A stretch of 40,356 nucleotides of DNA from Micromonospora tarensis (GTDB lineage Bacteria > Actinomycetota > Actinomycetes > Mycobacteriales > Micromonosporaceae). Below are positions 16,452 to 23,180 of the stretch, one piece after another. The position numbers and the translations under genes are program-made. The stretch is taken from contig NZ_JAEVHL010000032.1 of the NCBI RefSeq assembly GCF_016803395.1, positions 1 through 40,356 on the forward strand. The letters are read 5' to 3'. A model generated the notes under the pieces. That model saw only the letters and a list, made by a program, of their open reading frames with translations, was not told the DNA's origin and ran no database searches. Position 1 is the first letter of the stretch; each line of letters opens with the position of its first letter.

Positions 16452-18355
16452 GGATCGCCGTCACCCTCAACGGCGCCGACAACGTCGGCAAAACCACGAA
16501 CGCCCGTTGGTTGGCCTCGGCGCTGCCGGACGTCGAGTTCACCGGGACAGTCGATCGGTGGGACCGGCGATGGGCCGAGGTGTCCCGACGAGACTTCAGT
16601 CAGTGGTGGTTCGTCGACAGCACCACCGACGAACACATCGACCTCGTGTTCAGCTCCCACGCCGCGCGGAGCGCCGGTGGTGGTCCCTTGGCGTTGGAGG
16701 ACCGCGGGTGGCCGATGCTTGTGGCGACCTGCGCCGCGACAGCGGCCGTCAAGGATGGCATCTCCACCGCCGAGGCGCTCGCGCTAGTCGAGACCACAGC
16801 ACGTCGCTACGCCCCTACGCCGCGCCGCGAGCTGCACCTGCTGCTGCGCCACAGCGACCAGGCGGTAGCCGAGGCGCACCACGCCGTGTCGCGTGAGCCT
16901 GTGCCTGCCACCGAGCGTTACGTCGAGTATCAGCGGCGGCTGGCCGAGGCGATCGATCTTCAAGTCGATGCCGAAAAGTACCAGGCCATCGTGGTGCGCG
17001 GGGACCGTCCGCTCCTGGATGTGCAGCGTGAGATCCGCGAGGCCGTGGCGCAACTCGACGTGCCCGTCGCCCCGCTTCCGCCGGACCGGATCGAGCACCT
17101 ATGGGTGCTCGCTGGTATGTCCGAGAGCGGCAAGAGCACTGTCGGCGAGTTGCTCCGCACGGAGCACACGGCCACCCGCCTGAAGATCGGCTACCTCATG
17201 CAGCTAGCCGCTGAACGGCACGGAGCGGCCGATCCGTATCGCGATTGGAACGAGGTCATCCAGGCGCAGATGCTCTCGGAAGAGATCCTGCGATTCGCCG
17301 CACTGAACCCGGGCTCACACCGGATCAGCCTGGAGAGCGCCCACCGCTTCGACGCCACCGCACACCTCCGCAGGATCTGGGGCCAGCGCTGCGAGATCCT
17401 GTTCCTCCGCCTTCCGGACCGGCTTCGCGCGCAGCGCGCCACCGAGACCATGGAGTCGCTCTCCGCCCGCGACGCGATCAAGCAAAGCCGGGGCGGAGAC
17501 CGGATCGCGTTGATCGCCGACACGGTCATCGACAACGGTCGCAGCCTGGCCGCGCTGAAGAGGGTGGTCACGGAAGTTGTTCACCGCAGGTCCGGGACCA
17601 AGGTTCCGCCGCACGCTGACACGGCCATCCCTGAGTCCCTGCAACCGGTACTCGCGGACTGCGTCGCCAGACTGACCGATTCTGAGACCGCGCTCGTCGC
17701 CGCCACCGGGAGCCTCGCCCATCAGGGCTGGCAATCGGGATGGAGCGACATTGACCTCCTTGTCGTACGCGACACGCTGCCATTGCACTGGCTCCAGACC
17801 AGGCGTGTACCCCAGAGCGGACCGGCGGGGGAGAAGATCGCGCTGTCGTCGTTCACCACCCGGGAGATGCTCACCGGGTCGGTCCCACCCCGAGTACTGC
17901 ACGCGGTGCGGCAGATAGCCCACGACGGCTGCGGCGTGCTCTACCGCCGAAGTGACCTCGTACTCAACGCCTTCGACGCACCAACCGACGACCGCGCCTC
18001 ACGCGGTGAACTGCCGCTCGTGGCGATGGTACTGCGGCGACTCGCCGCGAACCCCGAACCCGATGTCCGCGCTGTCTACAAGCACATCGTGCTGATCATG
18101 AAGGTCATCCTGCGCGCCGACGGGGTGGACCTCGACGGCAGCGAGGAGGTTCGCCTCGCCTTCACCACCAGCCATCCGGACGCCGATGTCGACCTCCCGG
18201 CAGTGGCCGAGGTCAGCGGCGACCGGTGGCGGCAGGAGGAAACCCTCTCCTATCGGGTCCGTGGAGCCGCCGCCAAAATCCTCGCCTACCACGACGTGCT
18301 CGGCTGCTCGGTCGCGCCCAACACGCCCCAGACGGAAGGATCAGATCTTCAATGA
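16448..18355 (+). CDS. Kinase-kinase-nucleotidyltransferase fusion protein
   Basis: A 635-aa protein with three domains. Domain 1 (about 1-205) is a P-loop kinase of thymidylate-kinase type, with Walker A NGADNVGKTT at residues 8-17. Domain 2 (about 215-400) is a second P-loop kinase with AGMSESGKST near residue 223. Domain 3 (about 405-630) is a nucleotidyltransferase of MNT type with GS near residue 420 and SDID about ten residues later. The last two form the metal-binding G-S...D-x-D pattern. The start is the ATG at 16448, overlapping the DUF4254 stop by 4 bp. Phosphorylation followed by nucleotidyl transfer on the same chain suggests stepwise activation of a small molecule, perhaps a nucleoside or sugar. 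I know of no characterised enzyme with this exact fusion. Confidence 0.8.
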   Translation: MRIAVTLNGADNVGKTTNARWLASALPDVEFTGTVDRWDRRWAEVSRRDFSQWWFVDSTTDEHIDLVFSSHAARSAGGGPLALEDRGWPMLVATCAATAAVKDGISTAEALALVETTARRYAPTPRRELHLLLRHSDQAVAEAHHAVSREPVPATERYVEYQRRLAEAIDLQVDAEKYQAIVVRGDRPLLDVQREIREAVAQLDVPVAPLPPDRIEHLWVLAGMSESGKSTVGELLRTEHTATRLKIGYLMQLAAERHGAADPYRDWNEVIQAQMLSEEILRFAALNPGSHRISLESAHRFDATAHLRRIWGQRCEILFLRLPDRLRAQRATETMESLSARDAIKQSRGGDRIALIADTVIDNGRSLAALKRVVTEVVHRRSGTKVPPHADTAIPESLQPVLADCVARLTDSETALVAATGSLAHQGWQSGWSDIDLLVVRDTLPLHWLQTRRVPQSGPAGEKIALSSFTTREMLTGSVPPRVLHAVRQIAHDGCGVLYRRSDLVLNAFDAPTDDRASRGELPLVAMVLRRLAANPEPDVRAVYKHIVLIMKVILRADGVDLDGSEEVRLAFTTSHPDADVDLPAVAEVSGDRWRQEETLSYRVRGAAAKILAYHDVLGCSVAPNTPQTEGSDLQ

Positions 18356-18906
18356 CCACCGCCTTCGACAAGGTTCTGCACGCCGAGCGAGTGACCCGGC
18401 TCGGGGTGGGAGACACCACTCGTCCGGTCCGCGTCGTCCACGGTCTCGATGGCATCCGCACCGACGTGGCCGCGGAACAGGTACTGGCGACGGGGCGAAG
18501 CCTGTGGGGGCGATGGTGTGAGCACCCGGCGTACCGGCCGCACGATCTCCTCCTGGGCCTCGACGCCGGCGGCATCGTGCCGACCATCGCGCTGGCCTGG
18601 GCCAGCGGTAGCCAATATCGGCTCGCCTGGAAAGTCAACCTCGACCTACCCGGGAAGCTCGTGTTTCACGAGCCGCATGCCCGGCGTCTTGAGGTCTTCG
18701 CCTACGGCGACTTCACAGGACTACGCGTCCTCATCGTGGACGACGAGATCACCACCGGGCTCACTCTGGCCAATCTCGTCGAGGCGCTTCGCGCGGCCGG
18801 CGCCGACATCACCGGCGCGCTCTGCCTCGTCGAAGACACCGCTGGTGAGGGCCGACAGCTACTCGAGCGCAACGGGGTCCCGCTGTGCGTACTGACAACG
18901 CTGTGA
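18352..18906 (+). CDS. Phosphoribosyltransferase
   Basis: A 184-aa protein of the type I phosphoribosyltransferase fold. The PRPP-binding loop VLIVDDEITTG lies near residues 124-134, preceded by the usual hydrophobic strand. LLLGLDAGGIVPTIALA provides the second PRPP-contacting loop. Enzymes of this family join a base to ribose 5-phosphate or run the reverse reaction; the base cannot be told from the sequence. The ATG at 18352 overlaps the preceding stop by 4 bp and the next gene starts inside this one. Its presence with a nucleotidyltransferase and kinases points to nucleotide-type chemistry in the operon. Confidence 0.85.
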   Translation: MTTAFDKVLHAERVTRLGVGDTTRPVRVVHGLDGIRTDVAAEQVLATGRSLWGRWCEHPAYRPHDLLLGLDAGGIVPTIALAWASGSQYRLAWKVNLDLPGKLVFHEPHARRLEVFAYGDFTGLRVLIVDDEITTGLTLANLVEALRAAGADITGALCLVEDTAGEGRQLLERNGVPLCVLTTL

Positions 18907-19979
18907 CCCTCGCCGAGGAACCGGTGCGCCACCGCGGCGGGCGGTACCTCGTCCGACGAGAACAGGCACCACTCGGCCGGCTCCTGCCGTACCGCCGGGC
19001 CAACGGAGAGAACCCACCCCGGCGGGCACTCCTCGACGCGGTACGTGAGAACGGGTGGCGCGTCGACTTCGGCTCTCGCGGACTCGGCGACCTGCTACTC
19101 GGCCTCGCCATGGCGCAGGCACTTCACGACGCCACAAACGATCAGTTCGAAACCCTGGAGTACGCGGGCAGCCGGGCGGATCTGATCGCCCGGTGCACCC
19201 TTCCAGTCACGGTCGCGTACAACGAGGGGCACAAGCTGGGCACGCGCGGCAGCGACAACGCCTTGAAATTCGACGCGGTACCGGAATCGCCTCCAACACT
19301 GCTCGACGTCATCGACGCCGACATGGTCCAGGTCCATGCCGCGCTGCCGATGCGCTACTACCTCGACATCGAGCAAGCCCTCGGCGTCAGGCTCCCCGCA
19401 TCCGACGACCCGTGCCCCAGGTTCCGGTCGTCCGTCGCAGCGCCAGAACAATTCCACGTGGTCTTCGTGGCCACGACGAGTCGCCCCGACCGCAAGGACT
19501 ACGGCATCGACAACTTCCGTGCCCTCGCCGAACACCTGATGACCCCCCACTCGGGCGCCTGGCGCTTCAGCCTGGTGACACCACCGGGCCACCAACCTGC
19601 GGCATCCGTAGGGCAGATCGAAGTACTTTACGGACCAAAGGCGGTCGACTGCATTGACCTCTTCGCCACCGCCGAGCTGGTCATCGGCAACGACACCGGC
19701 CTGACTCATCTCGCCGCGCTCACTCTCCGACCGAACGGCACCCAGCCGCACGTGGTCGGCCTCTACGGACGACACGGCTACGCCAAGTGGATCACCGGAT
19801 CGCCACACCACCACGCGGTGGCCACCCCGTTCTCGCACCTGATGTCGCTCGCCGACGCGTGTCCCGTGCGGGACCGCTACGACGACACCGTCTGGTCCAC
19901 CGCGAGCGACCTTCGGGCCATTCCCGCCAAGGACATTGCCGACTTCGCGGGGCAGTGCGCCGGGTGGTGGCAACGATGA
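18885..19979 (+). CDS. Glycosyltransferase family 9-like (heptosyltransferase-like) protein
   Basis: A 364-aa protein starting at GTG 18885, 22 bp inside the preceding gene. It resembles ADP-heptose:LPS heptosyltransferases. The N-terminal domain has FGSRGLGDLLLGLAMAQAL in place of the usual GDxxL loop. The C-terminal domain shows HVVFVATTSRPDRKDY and the diagnostic ELVIGNDTGLTHLAALT near residues 264-280, which binds the nucleotide-sugar donor. Actinomycetes lack LPS, so the acceptor must be something else. It may add a sugar to the small molecule made by the neighbouring enzymes (inference). Confidence 0.75.
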   Translation: MRTDNAVTLAEEPVRHRGGRYLVRREQAPLGRLLPYRRANGENPPRRALLDAVRENGWRVDFGSRGLGDLLLGLAMAQALHDATNDQFETLEYAGSRADLIARCTLPVTVAYNEGHKLGTRGSDNALKFDAVPESPPTLLDVIDADMVQVHAALPMRYYLDIEQALGVRLPASDDPCPRFRSSVAAPEQFHVVFVATTSRPDRKDYGIDNFRALAEHLMTPHSGAWRFSLVTPPGHQPAASVGQIEVLYGPKAVDCIDLFATAELVIGNDTGLTHLAALTLRPNGTQPHVVGLYGRHGYAKWITGSPHHHAVATPFSHLMSLADACPVRDRYDDTVWSTASDLRAIPAKDIADFAGQCAGWWQR

Positions 19980-21109
19980 TCCGGGTCACCCGCTACCGCC
20001 GCTTCACCATGAACCGCACGTTCCACCTGGACATCGGCTCACACCGCCTCTTCGCCAAGGTGAACCCGAACCCGGTGGAGGCCGCCGCCGAAGCCGCCGG
20101 ATACCAACGAATCCGCCACCACTACCGGGTACCAGGGCTGCATTCCCAACACCGCATCGGGCACTGGACCCTCACCCTCTACGACCGCCACCAACCAGAT
20201 CTTCCGGACACCGGCCTGCTCCTCGACGCTCTCACATCGACCGGCGCAGACAGCAAGGCCAACTTCGATCGCGGGCTCGACGCAATCCTCCAGCATTACC
20301 GCCGCACCATTGACGCGACCATCTGCCGAGTTCCGGCCTCGCGCACCAACAGCAAGCTCTACCGCGGCCGGGCCCAGCCAGGCGGCAGGCTGGACCACTA
20401 CTACGGCCACGACCCGATCGTGCTCAAACTGGCCGACGCCGACGGTCTCCGACCCTCCGAGCTGCGGGAGACCACCCTCATGGTCAACGGACAGCCCCGA
20501 CGGCTCGACTTTCCTGCCCTTGTCAGCGAACTACGCGACGCCTTCCACCCCGACGGGCAGGTCTGGGCCGCGATAACCCAGGGCGACCCCACCGACTTCA
20601 ACATCGGCCTCGATGCCGACAGCAGGCCCGTCTGGTTCGACTACGACACCGCAGGCCTCAACGCCCTGCCCGGCGAGATCGCCTGCTTCCTCTGGTACCA
20701 GAGACTGCACGGCGCCTGGCTCGTCCCGCACTACAACACCGCCGCCTACGCCGACCACACGATGGCGGTCGCCGAAGCTGTCGAACCCACCGTACGGCTC
20801 AAGAGACTCTCCGACCGATCGGTCGGCATCGACTACCAGCACCAACCATCGCCGGCCCGGCAGCAAGCCATCACCCGATACCTCACGACGCTCGCCCGGC
20901 CGCTCGCACTCTCCGCCGCCACCGATCTACTCACCTGGATACGCCCATACCTCGCCATGCGGATCCTCGCGGTCTACCCACTACAGCTCCTGGAACCCCG
21001 CGACGCCGCTCTGTCGCTGGGCCTGCTCGCCGACCTCTACGCACCCGACGCCGACCTGGAACAGAGCGTCGGACTCACCTCTCGTGCGCCGACGGAGCCG
21101 CCCTCATGA
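19976..21109 (+). CDS. APH-like phosphotransferase (protein-kinase-like fold)
   Basis: A 377-aa protein from ATG 19976 (4-bp overlap). It contains the two motifs of aminoglycoside-phosphotransferase-like kinases: a catalytic loop variant ITQGDPTDFNIG at 200-211 (Asp204 as base, Asn209 for metal) and a DFG-like WFDYDTAG at 220-227 (Asp222/Asp224). The N-terminal lobe is not obvious and the usual H of HGD is Q. The C-terminal helices (about 270-370) resemble the APH helical subdomain. It probably phosphorylates a hydroxyl group of the pathway intermediate. Confidence 0.75.
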   Translation: MIRVTRYRRFTMNRTFHLDIGSHRLFAKVNPNPVEAAAEAAGYQRIRHHYRVPGLHSQHRIGHWTLTLYDRHQPDLPDTGLLLDALTSTGADSKANFDRGLDAILQHYRRTIDATICRVPASRTNSKLYRGRAQPGGRLDHYYGHDPIVLKLADADGLRPSELRETTLMVNGQPRRLDFPALVSELRDAFHPDGQVWAAITQGDPTDFNIGLDADSRPVWFDYDTAGLNALPGEIACFLWYQRLHGAWLVPHYNTAAYADHTMAVAEAVEPTVRLKRLSDRSVGIDYQHQPSPARQQAITRYLTTLARPLALSAATDLLTWIRPYLAMRILAVYPLQLLEPRDAALSLGLLADLYAPDADLEQSVGLTSRAPTEPPS

Positions 21110-21981
21110 GCCGCTCCATCGCCGTCGTCACCGGAGCAGGCACCGGCATCGGAGCGGCCATCGCCACCCGGCTGTCCGCCGACTTCGACCTCGTCCTGAC
21201 CCACCGCCAGGACGACGCTGACCTCGCTGCGGTCGTCGAGGCCGCCCGCCGCCACGGCGCCCAGACCCACACCATCACCGGTGATCTGACCGTTGCCGAC
21301 ACCCAGACCGCACTCCGCGCCGCGATCGAGCAACACGCCACCCGACTCACGGCTCTGATCAGCAACGCCGGAGCGTACCCCCGCGTCCCGTGGAGCCAGA
21401 CGGACCCCGACGCCCTTCGCGACCAGCTCGAACTCAACCTCGTCACGCACGCCGCTGTCATCCGCGCCGCCACGCCCGTCTTCATCAGGAATAACTACGG
21501 GCGCATCGTCGCCGTCTCCTCAGTCATGACCCAGATCGGACGCGTCGACCTCGCCGGCTACATCGCCGCGAAAAGCGGCCTGGAAGGACTCGTCCGCGCG
21601 CTCGCCCGCGAACTCGGCCCCCACAACATCACCGTCAACACCGTACGGCCCGGCGCAATCGAGGTCCCCGCAGAACACCACGTCGTACCCGACCACGACG
21701 CCATGGTCCGACGCCAGCTCGACCGGCAGTGCATCAAACGACGGGGCCAACCCTCGGACGTCGCCGCCGCCATCGCCTTCCTGGCCACTCCGCAAGCCGG
21801 ATTCATCACCGGTCAAGCGATAACGTCGACGGCGGCTGGCACCTGTCATGACCACCCTCTGGATCCGCCACGGAACCAGCCTCGACGGAATCACCCGACC
21901 CCACGCCCATGCCCGACCCGACACGCCACTCACCGCGCGCGGCGCGGCACAGATTGCCGCCACCGCCCACGCACTTCGTGA
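21106..21981 (+). CDS. Short-chain dehydrogenase/reductase, C-terminus apparently frameshifted
   Basis: A classical SDR: TGAGTGIG at residues 9-16 for NAD(P), NAG near 86, and the catalytic Ser139, Tyr152 and Lys156 (GYIAAKSG). The chain then reads FITGQAI at the place where SDRs end in a short VDGG tail. In the current frame it continues for about 55 low-complexity residues (Pro/Arg/His) antisense-like to the next gene, up to 21981. In the next frame the DNA from 21822 reads N-V-D-G-G-W-H-L-S-stop and ends at 21851, making an ATGA overlap with the phosphatase start, exactly like every other junction in this operon. A single missing base at about 21821 (mutation or sequence error) explains it; the native end is then 21851. 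Confidence 0.85.
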   Translation: MSRSIAVVTGAGTGIGAAIATRLSADFDLVLTHRQDDADLAAVVEAARRHGAQTHTITGDLTVADTQTALRAAIEQHATRLTALISNAGAYPRVPWSQTDPDALRDQLELNLVTHAAVIRAATPVFIRNNYGRIVAVSSVMTQIGRVDLAGYIAAKSGLEGLVRALARELGPHNITVNTVRPGAIEVPAEHHVVPDHDAMVRRQLDRQCIKRRGQPSDVAAAIAFLATPQAGFITGQAITSTAAGTCHDHPLDPPRNQPRRNHPTPRPCPTRHATHRARRGTDCRHRPRTS

Positions 21982-22435
21982 CCGCGGTGTCCGGCCTGCG
22001 ATCGTGTTGACCAGCCCGCATCCGCGCGCCACCACGAGCGCGCATATCGTGGCTGCGCTGCTCGGCGTGCCGCTCGCCGCGCCGAACCCGCTGTACGCCG
22101 AGTGGCGTCCACCCGATTGCGTCCTCGGCAAAGGACCTGACGAGTACCCACTCGAGTACCAGACCTGGCGCAGGGACCGGTTCCGCGACCCGGACTCGAC
22201 CCTGGCCGGGGGCGAAAGCCTCACAGCGCTTTACAAACGGGCGACGGCTGCTTCGGCGATCCTCGGACACCCGGTCGAAGGACACACCGCCTTGATCGTC
22301 TCGCACCGAGTACTCATTGGTGCCGTCGCGGCGATCGCCGCTGGCGCGAGTTGCCCCCAGGACGTGTTCCAAGCCGCGCGCCGGTTCACGCTCGCACCGG
22401 CAGGGATCTGGCCCGATTCAGGTCAACTCCGATAG
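21848..22435 (+). CDS. Histidine phosphatase family protein
   Basis: A 195-aa protein of the phosphoglycerate-mutase/histidine-phosphatase superfamily. The RHG motif with the phospho-accepting His8 is near the N-terminus (TLWIRHGTS). An Arg follows in TSPHPRATTSA, and the second catalytic His occurs in LIVSHRVLIGAV. These enzymes remove phosphate from small molecules through a phosphohistidine. It is the last gene of the seven-gene operon, likely dephosphorylating the product of the kinases or the nucleotide intermediate. Its 3' end overlaps the convergent NUDIX gene by 18 bp. Confidence 0.88.
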   Translation: MTTLWIRHGTSLDGITRPHAHARPDTPLTARGAAQIAATAHALRDRGVRPAIVLTSPHPRATTSAHIVAALLGVPLAAPNPLYAEWRPPDCVLGKGPDEYPLEYQTWRRDRFRDPDSTLAGGESLTALYKRATAASAILGHPVEGHTALIVSHRVLIGAVAAIAAGASCPQDVFQAARRFTLAPAGIWPDSGQLR

Positions 22436-22864
22436 CAACGCGTCAGTGTTCGCGAGGATGAACTCTTTCAGGGCCTCAGGCTTCAGATCCACCTCAGGAA
22501 GGCGGTCGACAGCCACCCGGTCCAGGGCATAGCCACCCCGGCCCGGATCAGCGAACTCCGGACCCGTACGGGCATTCTCGTCAACCCGTGTGAGCCGGCA
22601 GGAAACGAAGTGCTGTACGGACACCCCATCACCCGACGGCGAGCTGAACAAGAACACCTGACTGAGCCGCTCTGCCTCCGCGCCCAGCTCCTCCTGCAGC
22701 TCACGGCGCAGGGCTGCGTCGAGGGAGGCGTCCGTCGGCTCTAGGCCGCCACCGGGCGCAGTCCAGTAAGGGGCTTGGCCGGGCTTCGTCCTCTTGATCA
22801 ACACGAGCTGATCGCGTTCGTCCCACAGAATCGCTCTTACCGACCGACGCAGAACCTCACGCAT
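22418..22864 (-). CDS. NUDIX hydrolase
   Basis: A 148-aa protein from the ATG at 22864. The NUDIX box reads GGGLEPTDASL followed by DAALRRELQEELGA; it keeps the REL-x-EE-x-G core but has one extra residue before it and D in place of the first E. Such enzymes hydrolyse nucleoside diphosphates linked to another group. Frames extending further upstream to 23134 have no NUDIX character. It is convergent with the seven-gene operon and overlaps its end by 18 bp, so the two may be functionally related (nucleotide clean-up) or merely adjacent. It is divergent from hsdR across 316 bp. Confidence 0.85.
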   Translation of the reverse strand: MREVLRRSVRAILWDERDQLVLIKRTKPGQAPYWTAPGGGLEPTDASLDAALRRELQEELGAEAERLSQVFLFSSPSGDGVSVQHFVSCRLTRVDENARTGPEFADPGRGGYALDRVAVDRLPEVDLKPEALKEFILANTDALLSELT

Positions 22865-23180
22865 GTAGACCCCTATCAACAGCTGCCATGGCCTAGGCGA
22901 GTCGAAGTTACACCGTGAGGCCTTGCCAAGGACGAAACCCTGGCTTCTTGCCGAAGCGTGCTGGCCGGCTCCACAAAGCCCGACGTGTCCCCGCTGCGTC
23001 ACCCTTAGGCAGCGAACCCATCCGGCAGACGATGCTGATGACGCAGGAGCAAGGGCGTTCCACACACCATTCCGGGGCGTTTCACACCATGACGGTGCTT
23101 CTCGAAGTCCGCACGGCAACTGGTAGTCGGTCACTAGGAGGATGCGGAGAGTGCGCTTGATCGACTAGCCTCTCTGGGTT
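22865..23180. promoter_or_regulatory. 316-bp divergent intergenic region NUDIX / hsdR
   Basis: No gene is seen. CACACCAT occurs twice (23062-23069 and 23084-23091). CTTGATCGACT at 23156-23166 lies just upstream of hsdR and recurs once, on the opposite strand, upstream of the gene at 32629-33627. TAGCCT (23166-23171) could be a -10 for a very short leader. AGGAGG at 23137-23142 is too far from the hsdR start to serve it. Confidence 0.35.

Noticed and set aside
23143..23169. Possible leader peptide (ATG directly after AGGAGG) before hsdR
   Set aside because: The ribosome-binding site touches the ATG with no spacing; a GTG-started version has only five codons.
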